From: Trissonchulus latispiculum
Taxonomy: Eukaryota > Nematoda > Enoplea > Enoplida > Ironidae
NCBI GenBank assembly: GCA_030248195.1
Contig: JASAND010011269.1
Span: 1-64,000 of the forward strand
Direction of reading: 5' to 3'
DNA: 64,000 nt
Of this stretch, positions 1 to 10,690 are shown one piece after another. The position numbers and the translations under genes are program-made. Numbering within the stretch: the first letter of the stretch is position 1; each line of letters begins with the position of its first letter. Below the pieces are notes generated by a model that saw only the letters and a list, made by a program, of their open reading frames with translations, had not been told where the DNA came from and searched no databases.

Positions 1-165
1 TATCTCAAGATCCACCCGGCCGATCCGGCTGAAATTTTTCACAGCATACACCCCTGCCCACAGGCTCTTCACACACCAAGTTTCAGCCCGATCGGTCCAC
101 TCCTCCGCTGGCCACAGGCCAAACAATGTCCAGATTATACACATTGCGTCAAATTTTCCCTATTC
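1..165. other. Left edge, no gene recognised
   Basis: About 165 bases of moderately GC-rich sequence before the first repeat. No coding signal or recognised element was seen. It could be the inner part of a mobile element ending at the hairpin that follows. Confidence 0.3.
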
Positions 166-193
166 TAGGGGGAGCGCTAACGCGCTCCCCCTA
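166..193. repeat. Perfect 12-bp-stem hairpin
   Basis: TAGGGGGAGCGC and its exact reverse complement are separated by a 4-base TAAC loop. It sits directly at the left end of the inverted-repeat block that starts near 194. Strong hairpins like this can mark the 3' end of Helitron-type elements, but no partner end is visible inside the window. Confidence 0.6.
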
Positions 194-1692
194 ATTTAAT
201 TAGGGTTTGCTCTAAGCTTTCAGATGGTATAATATAGTATAGGTATAGTTTGTCTCTCTAGGCCCTGACGTTATGGGGAAATTAAAGTTTTTCGTGTCGG
301 GAAAAACCCAATGCGGGAAAAAACCCGTCGGCGGGAAATAAACCCACCCGGATTTTTTGCTGTAAGCGTGCCAGAACAATTTTGACAGTGCCATTCGACA
401 GAGCGGGTTGTTTTTAGTAGTTCTACATCGAAAAACCAACATTTTTGAAAAATCTAAGGAAAATTTGAATTTTGAAAATTTTGTATGTTTAACACGTAAG
501 CATAATATGTAGGCAAATTTTGGAAATTTTTGAAATTTGCCTAATTTTTCATTTTAAGCATCCTATCACATAGAAAACGTGTTTTTATTGCATTTGAAGC
601 CAAACGGGACCCGTTTTAGTGAAAAATTCGCTATTTTTGATGAAATTGAAAAAAATTGGCTTGAAATGGCACCATTCCCGATTTTGGCCACCTGGACCAC
701 TCATAATGGAAAGAAGCTAGGTAAAACCTATATATACTAATTTAATTAATAGACTCTATTAAGCACGTATGTGTTTATTTAAGGTTTCCTGCTAATGGTT
801 ACAAAAATATTCAATTTCGAAAAATGGGTTTTTCCCGCCGACGGGTTTTTTTCAGCCAACTTTAGGTCACCCGCAGGTCGCACCGGAGGGCTCAGAGCAC
901 CATGGCATATATCTTCTTCTTCTTCTTCTTCATCTTCCTGGACCGTCGTGAGCAGGCTCAATGCGGTTGGACCAACTTGAGTCGGCCCACATCCCGGAGA
1001 TAGGCAAGGACCCTGGGGGACCCCTCGAAAGGATGTCAAGCCTGGGCCGGGACCCGAAGTGCAGTCGTCTAGCGCCCCTGTGAGCGGGGCAGTGGAGTAA
1101 TAGGTGAGGTAGGTCTTCTTCCGGAGCTGAGCAGTCAGGGCAGGCGGGGGACGGAGAGATACCCATCCTGTACCTCTGCTTGGCCAGCAGGAGGGAGTGA
1201 CCGTTACATCTCAGCTGTGAGAGAGTTTTTTTCAATTTCATCAAAAATAGCGAATTTTTCACTAAAACGGGTCCCGCTTGGCTTCAAATGCAATAAAAAC
1301 ACGTTTTCTATATGATAGGATGCGTAAAATGAAAAATTAGGCAAATTTCAAAAATTTCCAAAATTTGCCTACATATTATGCTTACGTGTTAAATATACAA
1401 AATTTTCAAAATTCAAATTTTCCTTAGATTTTTCAAAAATGTTGGTTTTTTCGATGTAGAACTACTAAAAACAACCCGCTCTGTCGAATGGCACTGTCAA
1501 AATTGTTCTGGCACGCTTACAGCAAAAAATCCGGGTGGGTTTATTTGCCGCCGACGGTTTTTTTCCCGCATTGGGTTTTTCCCGACACGAAAAACTTTAA
1601 TTTCCCCATAACGTCAGGGCCTAGAGAGACAAACTATACCTATACTATATTAGGTATACCATCTGAAAGCTTAGAGCAAACCCTAATTAAAT
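194..1692. repeat. Large inverted repeat made of two truncated MITE copies around a LINE scrap
   Basis: The arms are about 194-655 and 1222-1692, near-identical inverted copies. Both arms match the right half of the TA-flanked element at 13488-14620 (same 3'-side sequence with CCCGCATTGGGTTTTT motifs). The part at 700-905 matches, in reverse, the middle of the element at 4072-5544. The pair therefore looks like two truncated, opposed copies of that family bracketing a piece of LINE at about 930-1225. Terminal TAG...CTA ends are not present here. Confidence 0.6.
930..1225 (-). pseudogene. Non-LTR retrotransposon C-terminal fragment
   Basis: On the minus strand the frame reads LSQLRCNGHSLLLAK, then CPDCSAPEEDLPHLLLHCPA. 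This is the C-terminal segment found after the RNase H region of Jockey/I/R1-type LINE polymerases: a QLR-GHS-LL stretch followed by a Cys-Cys-His-Cys knuckle. Only about 95 residues remain, with no RT or endonuclease nearby. A related fragment lies at 13018-13425. The first residues of the open frame run into the flanking MITE and are not part of the LINE. Confidence 0.7.
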
Positions 1693-2064
1693 ATAGTATC
1701 AAAGTCGTGCTAGCCCAAACCAGTCGAAAGTTCTGGTCCAAGCAAGAAAATGTGGGTGTTCCCCACTTGACTATATATGTCGTCAACAGGAGAATGCGAT
1801 GGCAACAAGTGGTGCAGTAATCGGCATTTTTAAAATAACCGTCTTCCGGAAAAAAGCAAGGCATTATATATAAGCTACCTTCATTTGAAAGTACTTCAAA
1901 GAAAGTAGTAAGAAATCGGAAAAAATCGAAACAGAAATGGGAACCATGCGGGAAAAGCGGGTGACACATGTATAGCTCAGCTCTAATTTCCTTTTCGTGT
2001 TCTCTATATCCGCAAGCCAAAACTTCATAATTTAGGACTCTCCAGAAGACGTATATCCACAACA

Positions 2065-2490
2065 CCTTTTAGAAGATTTCGCGACAACTTCGCGAAATGT
2101 CGCACAACATCGCGTAAATTACGCGACATTTCGCGAAGAGAAAAATGTGAGCCAAAGCTACAATTTACAATTTACCCAAAATTTTGGTAGATATGGAGAA
2201 AACCCCTCAAATTAGCTAACGAAAGCCTTAGCTAGCGAACTTCGCGAAGTGTTTCGCGAAGTTCGCGAGGAGTTTTTGCGAAGTGGAAGAAATTTCGCGA
2301 AATGCTTTCGCGAAATCTGGGGAAATTTCGCTAAGTTACGCGAACTTCGCACGCGACTTCGCGAAATGCAGATTTTTGTACGACATATCGCGAAAAATCT
2401 ACACGAATGTCGCAAAGCCTTCGCGTGTTTCGCGTGCGCTCGCGACATTTCGCCAGATATGGGACTTCGCTTCAAACGCACTTTGAAATG
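2065..2490. repeat. Cluster of TTCGCGAA palindromes
   Basis: TTCGCGAA and one-base variants recur many times, especially at 2235-2470, mixed with AT-rich sequence. The open frames on both strands across this block simply reflect the repeated motif and are not genes. The layout resembles the subterminal palindrome arrays of the hAT-type elements elsewhere in the window, but I could not find terminal inverted repeats or a target duplication here. Confidence 0.5.
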
Positions 2491-2589
2491 AGCTGTACTG
2501 TAGAACTGGAACGTTTCATTCAATAAAATTGAGCACACTGTGGAAAACCCACCCATAATATAGAATCAGCCACAATCTTTATGTTCATC

Positions 2590-2906
2590 CCTGGGCTTAT
2601 TCTAAGAAATTTTTCTTGGGGGGCCCTTGGGGGGCGAAAATTTCTCAAAATTTTTCTAAAAACGTGCTAAAAATTGAGCTACAGTAATCCCCAAAAATAA
2701 ACGGATTTAGTGCTGAAATGAGCAAAAATCGGCTCAAAATCGCCGACGAAGCCGGAAAACTTCTGAAAATTTGGCCTTCTGATCGATTTTTTAGGGCAAA
2801 AGTTGGTACCAAAAGAGAGGTACCCGCTTTTCTTGGAGGGGGTACGACTTTTTGAGGGGAATGGTGTTTATGGGAAGGCCCCACCCAGTAGAATAAGCCC
2901 AGCATC
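2590..2906. mobile_element. G-tract MITE with TGGGCTTATTCT inverted ends
   Basis: TGGGCTTATTCTA at the left is mirrored by TAGAATAAGCCCA at the right. The inside has runs of G (ggggggcccttgggg) and AT-rich filler, with no coding potential. The ends resemble those of the element nested at 4351-4757. No clear target duplication was found. It lies just downstream of eS7 exon 3. Confidence 0.55.
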
Positions 2907-2952
2907 ATCCAACAGGATAAGTCAACAGGAGGGGGCGGGGGTCATCACCTAC

Positions 2953-5900
2953 TCGTGCAATCACAATGACATGTTTGCCGGAGAATTTCTTTTCCAGTTC
3001 ACGAACGAGGCGCGGCTGAATTTTCTGATACTGTTTCAGCTGAGGGTAAGGAACGTAGATGATGACACACTTCTTTCCGGCCGCGTCCAATTCCTAAACA
3101 ACAACAACACGCAATAATTCGGATATTTTTCTCAAATCTGGCATTTTTTGGGTTTTGAAAGTGGGTGGGCGTCGCCCCCCCTTAGGGAGGGGGAAGTGGG
3201 GGGCTTCCGAAAAGTTGGGGGGGAGCCAAAGGTAAAATATACCGAAATTTTTAGCGAAAAATTAGCATTATTAAGGTAAAAACGCAAAAAATTGCTGTTT
3301 TAAGCTTAAAGTTAGCTTATATATAAGTCCATAAATAAGCTAAAAATTGAGAAAATTTTTGAAAATTTGACCTCCAATACCTAATTTTTTGACACTTTTG
3401 GGCGACCCCCAAAAAAGCTTGCCGAAAAGGGGGGGCTCCGAAAAGTGGGGGACTAACTAACAAAATGCCAGTGAAATCGGATATCATCAGGATGTAAAAA
3501 TTTCCCGGATATATATCTCCAAATATCCAGCTCACATCACTATAAGGAAACAAAACAAAACAAACAAGATACTTATGGTCAAGCGGGAAAAAACCAACCC
3601 ACCGGTCAATGCGGGAAAAACCCACTGCCAGTCTTACCTACCGATGTAAGCTATACGTATAGAATTTTATTAGCCTATTAATAATCTTGAAGAGCGTCCG
3701 AAACGTCCAGGGTGTATTACTGTAAACCCCGCTGTTCCCCTGCAAATGTTTTGGGACTAAAACTTTTGAAAGTTGGGGTCGGGGTCGGGCCAAGTGCCGA
3801 AATTTAGCAAGCTTTGCCGGGCTATACTGAGCTACTGGGAAGACCTACGCCAAAGTGGATTATGTGTCTGTAGGGCATCTGTTGCGCTGCATGGTGAAAG
3901 ATGACACACTGATCTGACCCCTCCAGTATGACCTGGGGGTGACCTAGAGTTGGCAGGAAAAACCCATTTTTAAAAATTGAATATTTTTCTAACCATTAGC
4001 AGGAAACCTTAATAAACACATAACTTGTGCTTGAGCCTGTATATAAATTACATAAACTGGTACAGGTTATATAGTCAAGCGGGAAAAAACCCACTCGCCA
4101 ATGCGGGAGAAAAACCCACCCCCAGTGTGGGCTTACCGGTATGAGCTATCTAGGATTTTAATAGCCTATCTTGAAGAGCATCCAAAATAACCCTGGAGGG
4201 TGTATTATGGTAGCTCCCACTGCTTCCCTGCAAATTTTTTGGGACTTTGAAATTTTTGGAAATTTTGGCCCGACCAAGTGCCGAAATTTGGCAAACTTTG
4301 CCGGGCCACCCTGAACTACTGGAAAGTCTTAGACCAAAGCGGATTATATGTACCCTAGGTTTATTTTACTGGGGGGGAGGGCGGGGGGCGCCCCCCCCAC
4401 TTTTTGGGTTCCCCCCCCCCACTCGACCACCTCCACCCCCCCACTCGGCCCCACCCCCACTTTTTTGGGCTTCCCCCCCACTCACCCTAAGGTGCCCAGA
4501 AATTGCCAAATTTTTAGGATTTTTGGTCAAAATTTTCAAAATTTTTCCGGTTTCGCCGGAGATTTTTGATCAAAAATCACCTTTTTGGTGCTAAAACTTG
4601 ATTTTTGAGCACTTTTAAGCATAGCAGTGTATGTGGAAAACAGGGTATTTATACAGCATTTTTAGCCCATTTTATTCCCCCCCCCACTTTTCGACCTCCC
4701 CCCCACTAGTGGGGGGGGGCGTCCCCCCACTTATTTTTGCCTAAAATAAACCCGTAGGGCATCTGTTGCGCTTCATGATGATATATGCCACACTGCTCTG
4801 ACCCCTCCGGTGCGACCTGGGGATGACCTGGAGTTGGCGGAAAAAACCCACGGCGGGAAAAAACCCACTTATCAAAATTAAATTTTTTTCTAACCATTGA
4901 CCGGAAAGGTCAAACCAATACATATATACATTTGTTTAATAGAGCCTATAGATTAAATTGGTACAGGTTTTACCTGGGTTCGTACTGTTATGGGTGGTCC
5001 AGGGGGTCTAAATCGGACACGGTGCCACTTCAAGCCAAAATTTCAATTTTGACCAAAAATGCTTATTTTTGCCTTAAAATGGGTCTAGTTTGGCTCTAAA
5101 TACAAGAAAAACACGTTTTCTACACGATAGGATGCTTAAACTGCCGAAAATAAACACTTTTAAAAAATTTCCAAAATTTGACTATGTTTATGTGTTAAAG
5201 ATACAACATTTTCAAATGACCATATGATCTCAATTTTAGTACAAAAACGAATATATTTTGATGCAGTTGTACTAAAAACAACCCGCTCTTTCATTTGGAA
5301 TGGTTAGAAATGCTCCTGGCAGCTTGCCAAAAATTTTTTGGGGTGGGTTTTTTTCCCGCAGTGGGTTTTTCCCGCCAGTTTGGGACAATTTTTCTCGCTA
5401 ACGGCACACCCTAGAGATGTTCTATAGCTCATAAGAAAGCTTACGACTAGGCCTAGCTACCTGTATAATCAGCATTTCGATATGTCAAACCATTAAAAAG
5501 TTCTGGCCAAAAATCTGAAAAGTGGGTTTTTTCCCGCTTGACTATACCTGGGTTCGTTCTGTTGTGGGTGATCCAGGGGGTCGAAACCTAACATGCTGCC
5601 ATTTCAAAACAAATTTTTAATTTTGGCCAAAAAAGCTTATTTTTTGCCATAAAATGGGTCTAGTTTGACTTTAAATACAATGAAAAGCGTTTAAAATTTT
5701 CCAAAATTTGCCCGTGTTCATGAGTAGCGATGGGCACTGGATATCAGGATATCCGGATAATTTTTATATCCGGATAATATATATCCGATTCGAGAAAAGT
5801 ATCCGGATATCCGTGTACATTTCAGTTAAAACAACGACAAATTAGAAAATTTTTGACAAAAATTTCAAAAATTGTAAAATATTTTTCAAAAATACCTTTG

Positions 5901-7090
5901 AAAATATTTTTGAAACGAAGCGTGCCAAAAAATTGAAAATTTAACTGCAAAATCGAAAAATTTTCTTGAAGATTAGTTTGGAATAGGCGGATATCCGGAT
6001 ATCCGTTAACGCAAACTGGTTATCCGGATATGAAAAAATATCCGGTGCCCATCACTATTCATGAGTTAAACAAACGACATTTTCAAATGACCAAGACCTC
6101 AGTTTCCACAAAAATATTTTGATGCAGTTATACTAAAAACAAACCATCCGTTCTTTCGATTGGAGCGGTCAGAAATGCTCCTGGCAAATTTCCAAAATAC
6201 GTACCTTAGCGCCTACAAAGTACAATTCCTTCAGCTGTGCCTTAATGTCACTGTTCTGCTCCAAATCCAAGATGGCCTAAAAAGAAAAAACGTAGAAGCA
6301 CTGACTAACTGTACCCAATAAACAGTTTCCAAGCAACCAGCTATTAACTAAAAAATCTTTTAATTTTTAAAATAAACCTTTTTAAGTTGTAAATATGCGA
6401 CCGTTTGTGAGGACGAACAAGAGCAAGACCCCGACTTTTTGTTTCCCCTATAAGCACCTTTTATGGAATTTATAATGAACGTTATAACAGTAAGAATGAA
6501 TCCATAATTGTCTGACCCCACCAGACTTGCCCATTCTTTCAAAAATGCCAACTACGCCTATATATATATATATATTCAAGCAAGCTTATAAGCTAATACA
6601 AACTACCTAATTAATTAATGGACCCGATTAATCTAAGACGTGAAACAAGCTATATACGTGTATGCGTGTATACGTCCCAGGGAGCGGCGGGCCCGAGGGG
6701 GGAACAAAGTTTCGGGGGGTGGCAATGTTTCCAGAAATTAGCCAAAATTGGTATTTTTGGGGCATATATATATTTTACACGTAGAAAACCAAAAACTTCT
6801 CAAAAATACCAGGATTTAAGCTAAAAATAGCCATTTTTACGAAAAAATTTCAGGCAGTCGGAAAACATTTGGGCTGCCAAAAAATCCCAGGGGGAAAGCA
6901 AAAAATCTCGGGAGGGGGTGATTTCGGAGGAAGGTTAATTTCCACCCCCCCCCCGATATAAAATACCCTGAGATCTACAATAATTGTTCGAGCCAACTCC
7001 TATAATATATATACTTACCGAAGAAATCTGCTGTTCCAATTCATCGGGATCCTGACCCTGGGGTTTGAAAATTTTTGACGTCGTCGCCAT
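2953..7090 (-). CDS. RPS7: Ribosomal protein eS7 (RPS7), 5' part of gene
   Basis: Component of the small (40S) ribosomal subunit. Three exons join in phase 0: 7019-7090 (24 codons, starts [12 protein letters not shown]), 6205-6276 (24 codons, [15 protein letters not shown]) and 2953-3093 (47 codons, [20 protein letters not shown] then [11 protein letters not shown]). The order and spacing match the first half of eS7, which is about 190 residues in animals, so the remaining exons must lie beyond the left edge. Splice sites are GTAAGT and GTACGT donors and TTTAG acceptors. Intron 1 is 742 bp. Intron 2 is 3.1 kb and consists largely of nested MITEs; the outermost one is truncated about 6 bp from the exon 2 donor. 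The ATG at 7090-7088 fits the usual eS7 N-terminus. The reading frames are intact, so the gene is probably functional. Confidence 0.95.
3120..3570. repeat. G-tract repeat sequence in eS7 intron 2
   Basis: G/C homopolymer runs (3170-3225 and 3400-3455) flank AT-rich filler. This matches the general make-up of the G-tract MITEs in this window. No complete ends were identified and there is no coding signal. Confidence 0.4.
4072..5544. mobile_element. TA-flanked motif element (copy B), complete
   Basis: Ends are TAGTCAAGCGGGAAAAAACC and the mirror GGTTTTTTCCCGCTTGACTA, flanked by TA at 4070-4071 and 5545-5546. A 2-bp TA duplication is what Tc1/mariner-type insertions leave, but no transposase is present, so the superfamily is inferred. 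GGGAAAAAACCCA-like motifs occur as a forward pair at the left end (about 4079, 4103), a forward pair in the middle (about 4838, 4853), a reverse pair on the right (about 5344, 5361) and a reverse single copy at the right end (about 5522). Length is 1,473 bp including a nested G-tract element at 4351-4757. Confidence 0.8.
4351..4757. mobile_element. G/C-tract MITE nested in copy B
   Basis: TAGGTTTATTTTAC on the left and TAAAATAAACCCGTA on the right are near inverted repeats. The inside is long C runs and AT filler. The equivalent place in copy A (about 3860) reads straight through without this block, which shows it is an insertion. A 3-bp GTA duplication is possible but not certain. Confidence 0.65.
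5725..6057. mobile_element. hAT-type MITE with ATATCCGG palindromes, 8-bp TSD
   Basis: Ends are TAGCGATGGGCAC and, mirrored, TAGTGATGGGCAC. The 8-bp duplication TTCATGAG occurs at 5717-5724 and 6058-6065. An 8-bp duplication with a TAGYGATGGGCAC-like end is characteristic of hAT elements. Inside both ends are copies of ATATCCGGATAT-type palindromes; the middle is AT-rich and non-coding. It is 333 bp long and interrupts copy A. Confidence 0.85.
6600..6960. repeat. G-tract repeat in eS7 intron 1
   Basis: G-rich and C-rich runs (6670-6720, 6880-6955) with AT-rich filler. It looks like another G-tract MITE, but I could not define paired ends. The open frame at 6360-6551 next to it lies inside intron 1 and has no splice support. 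Confidence 0.35.
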
Positions 7091-7313
7091 TTCAACAACT
7101 TTTCTCAACGTAACCGTGCAACACAATGAATCACCAAATTCCCTAGAAACTATGAAACACAAAACTTGGACACGTTACGTAGCAGGCTGATATAGACTTG
7201 GAGGGGTAAGCTTGGGTAAGGGGCAAGGCTTGGGGTAAGCAGGCTAAGTTTTCTACGGAGGGGATGGACTCCCCAATTCGAAGACCCCTCTCCTAATCAT
7301 ACGCGGAGACCAT

Positions 7314-7668
7314 GGGCGCACCCTGGCTTTTTCCTAGGCAAAAATTTCTGGGGGGAGGTCCCCCCAGGTCTGGGGGGGCACGGATTTCTGGGGAGGGGGC
7401 GGAGAACATTTTTAGAAAAATGCTTAAAAAATAGCTATTTTATGCTGTTGAGCTAAAATATTAACTGTTGTTAACCTACATTTAGCTTAAAATATAGCTA
7501 AAAATGTCTAAAAATCACGCGAAGCCGGAAAAATTTTTCAAAATTTATATAACCTCAAAACCCTAAAGGCCCGAATCCGGGGGGGGCGACCCAAGTCTGG
7601 GGGGGGGGAGAATTTCTGGGGGCCGCCCCCCCCCCCCCCCCTGTGGCAAAAGGCCAGGGCGCACCCGG
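7314..7668. mobile_element. G-tract MITE with GGGCGCACCCTGGC inverted ends
   Basis: GGGCGCACCCTGGCTTTTT on the left is mirrored by AAAAGGCCAGGGCGCACCC on the right with two mismatches. The interior has G runs of up to about 13 and 18 pyrimidines in a row near 7623-7641. No coding potential. A target duplication could not be defined because the right flank is a G run. Confidence 0.5.
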
Positions 7669-8213
7669 GGGGGGGGGGGTTAGGATTGCTGGCGATTTCG
7701 CAAATGAAGACCGATCAAAAAAGTTTTGGTATATATACATAATATGTGACCCCCTCTACATATGGTGCAAATTAACATGTCGGTAGCCCTTGTGTAGCGT
7801 GAGTAATAAAAAATTTTTTGTGATTGTTTGTGAACGAAAGAAAAATCACTTGTTCACAAAAACAATCACCGCCGGATCTGATCTCAGGATATTATATATA
7901 CAGCTATGTAGGAAATTTTTCTTTTCATGTATAAATAGAGCATAGTCCATAGTGGTATCATGTAAAAAATTTGGACACCCAAGTTTATTTGGTACAGGCT
8001 GAACTTCGAATTTTGGATCTCGGACCCTGGTCCAACCGGGGGAGGGGGAGAGGGTTGTCGCGCCGAAGGCGCCAAAAACGGCAAAAAATTGGGTATTTTT
8101 AGGGCAAAATTTACAAAATTTTCCAAAAATGTCCACATTTTTCGCTTAAAGTGTTTATCAGTGCGATAAATACACAATTTTAACTGTAAGTAACAAAAAT
8201 GCTATATAGCAAA
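7669..8213. other. Non-coding stretch with an imperfect hairpin
   Basis: No gene was recognised. GTGATTGTTTGTGAAC at 7820-7835 pairs with the segment at 7852-7869 except for a 2-base bulge, giving a strong hairpin that may mark the end of an element. The rest is AT-rich with one G-rich run near 8035-8055. Confidence 0.35.
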
Positions 8214-9370
8214 TAGTGATGTGCGCCGGAGCTCCGCTCCGACGGAGCTCCGGAGCGGAGCTCCGATTTTCGGTGCTCCGGAGCGGGCTTCTGCTCCGGA
8301 GCTCCGGAGCTCCGGGTACCCGGAGCAGCCTTTTGCAAGCTGTGAAGGTGCTAAGAAAAATTTGAAAGTATGATCTTTCTCTGAACTCCACGATTTCTCC
8401 TTACAGCACGTAAGACTGTATCGAATTTTACGCTGTCGTACTCCTGTTTTTAAAAATGTTTCAACTTTCCCAAGGCTGCGTTCTTATATATGCTTCTCAA
8501 GACGGTTCTTTTCTCTGGAGACAATTTAAACTTGTCCATGTTCTAAATATATGAAAGAAAAATTAAATATATACAACTATAATACATTTAAGAATTCATT
8601 CCGTAAAACGCTTTAAATTGCGTACTTGTTATTAATTGTTCCATTAAATATTATATTACATTTCCGTTAAATCTATTCCATGTATATAAACTTTCAAACA
8701 CTGCAGCTGTTTTCTTTGCTTTTTTCTTTTCTATCTTTCAGATCAAAATTCTGTTAGCTCAGATTTTATATATATATTTCAGTTTATGTATTATCATCCT
8801 CATGATAAGTTAAATACGTAGTGGGTAAATGAAATCTGGTCCACACCCGTCAAATTTGCAATATTTTATGCATGAATTTGAAATGTTTGGTATGTATTTG
8901 ATGAAATTCCTGCAAGAAATATTGAGTATTTCATGTGGAATATAATATCTAAATTTGCCATATTTTTGAAAAAGTGAAACATTAAAGTAAACTGCAGTGT
9001 AATCTAACATGGTCTTTTACGTATGTAAATACAGCAGTCTATATGCACAATCAATTAACCCAAAAATTCTGTGAAATATTGTCAGAAGCTGAACTTATTT
9101 CAGATCAAAATTAGAGAAAAAATGTAATTCGTATGTAGCAAAGAAATCAGCATCTGAAAATAAACAGTTAAACGATAAAACTTTTATTTATTTTTATTTT
9201 ATCATAAAAATACACAGCGCAGCGGGTAGGCATGCTTTTTATTGACTAAACAACATCTTTTTAGCTTAAACCGAAATTTTTGCAATTTTGCCTTCACTAA
9301 CAGTCGGAGCTCCGCGGAGCTCCGGAGCTCCGGTGCTCCGACAGCCCGCTCCGCTCAGCGCACATCACTA
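8214..9370. mobile_element. hAT-type element with GGAGCTCCG arrays, 8-bp TSD
   Basis: Ends TAGTGATGTGCGC and GCGCACATCACTA are exact mirrors. The duplication ATAGCAAA occurs at 8206-8213 and 9371-9378. GGAGCTCCG/CGGAGCGG palindromic units fill about 8222-8330 on the left and 9305-9355 on the right. The 1-kb interior is AT-rich and shows no transposase, so the element is non-autonomous. Confidence 0.85.
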
Positions 9371-10177
9371 ATAGCAAAGAGGATATGTGTGTGTTGGCTG
9401 TGTCTATAAATCCTATAAATTCCGGTTGAAGAAGTAAAGACAAAAGTTTCATAGGCACGTGACTATATTTGGCACAACAAGTTTGGGTGGGTGGCTCCAT
9501 GACAAAAATTGTTCCGTTCGCTTGGGACTTTCGTTTGACACAAATTTGACCACTTTTGAAAAATTCCATTTTTAACCTAAAATCGCCCAAGTCCCCACCC
9601 CACCCACCACAGCACTCTACAGCCACTTACTTTGGGTACGCAGTTCTATGACAAAAGTTGCTCAGCTCACTCAGGGTTTTCATTTGATATCAAATTTAAC
9701 CAATTTTGAAAAATTTTATTTTCGACTAAATGACCCCCCACAATACTGACCCTACAAACGGCAAACTGGAACCAGACCAGGTACGTCGGACGGCAAAACG
9801 GATACCGGGAATGGGCTGGGCGCACCAGAAAACCCCTATAGACGAAGTTTTGAGAGGCCAGGTAGAGCCTACTATGGACCTCCAGGAGGCGGTTTCCGAT
9901 TTGACCCTCACCTCCAGGAGGCGGTTTCCGATTTGACCCTCCCGACGGCTAAGTGGTACCAACCCAGCAAGATGGGTTGGTCTGGCGGTAAAACTGACTG
10001 CAGGAGTCGATTCTCCGTGCCAGAAAACCATTGTATGGAAGACTTGAGCATTCAAAGTTAAACAGATAGCAAGAAATATCGATTTTTCACTTTTCGAATT
10101 TTCGCCATTTTTGACGGGCCATTGTGGTCGCCAGGGAAGTGATAGAGAAACGCAACCTGGACCGTTAGTTAGTTCAA

Positions 10178-10179
10178 TA

Positions 10180-10262
<83 letters not shown>
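10178..10262. repeat. (TA)n microsatellite
   Basis: Almost uninterrupted TA dinucleotides with two CA variants, in the loop of the foldback element. It is followed at 10264-10290 by a hairpin of 11 bp (ATAGGGGTCGC / GCGACCCCTAT). Confidence 0.9.
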
Positions 10263-10263
<1 letters not shown>

Positions 10264-10264
<1 letters not shown>

Positions 10265-10690
10265 TAGGGGTCGCGGCAGCGACCCCTATAATATGTGTGA
10301 AAAGTGGCTGGAGACAGTGTAAAATAAGGTGCGCAGAAGCTGCGCAACATCCTGCGCAGATTTCATGCGCAAATTGTAGAGCACATCGAGTTTAGTATCG
10401 TTTAGTATCGTGTGAAGTTTCAGCCCCGTATCACTTACCGTTAAAAAGTTTCGCCCCGGACCGGTTATGGCGGCGATGTTTTTTTTTCCGGTTTCTCCTA
10501 TTTGATGGTTGTATTGTACATAATGTTCGCCGCTTTCACGTGATCTGCAGCGGTGGGCCAACCTAAAGGGCTATGGGGTCGAGTAGTACCCTCTAAAGAA
10601 TTTAAGAATCACAACGCAGTGGCGCCGCAAAGTGACTATTTTTGTGGTCGTCGCTCAGGTCGAACGTTACGAGCTGGAGCTGATTTCTTT
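10264..10690. repeat. Dispersed repeat, inverted copy at 12770-13017
   Basis: The block at 10490-10690 (around TTGTATTGTACATAATG and CCTCTAAAGAATTTAAGAA) recurs in reverse at 12770-13017. It begins with the hairpin at 10264-10290. The pair of copies flanks the TA-flanked element at 11590-12688. No coding content was found. Confidence 0.5.

Larger units (their letters stand above)
3576..6198. mobile_element. TA-flanked element (copy A), right-truncated, hosting two insertions
   Basis: Starts TGGTCAAGCGGGAAAAAACC after a TA and carries two GGGAAAAA(A)CCC-type motifs near this end. Its sequence is interrupted by the related element at 4072-5544 and by a hAT-type MITE at 5725-6057. Removing the first insertion rejoins GGTTA and CCTGGG with a single TA, matching the uninterrupted version inside the inserted copy near 4970. 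The right inverted end is missing; the match stops near 6198, just outside the eS7 exon 2 donor. Confidence 0.7.

Noticed and set aside
6360..6551. Minus-strand frame with a hydrophobic stretch between eS7 exons 1 and 2
   Set aside because: The flanking eS7 exons join in phase without it and match the family; adding it would break eS7.
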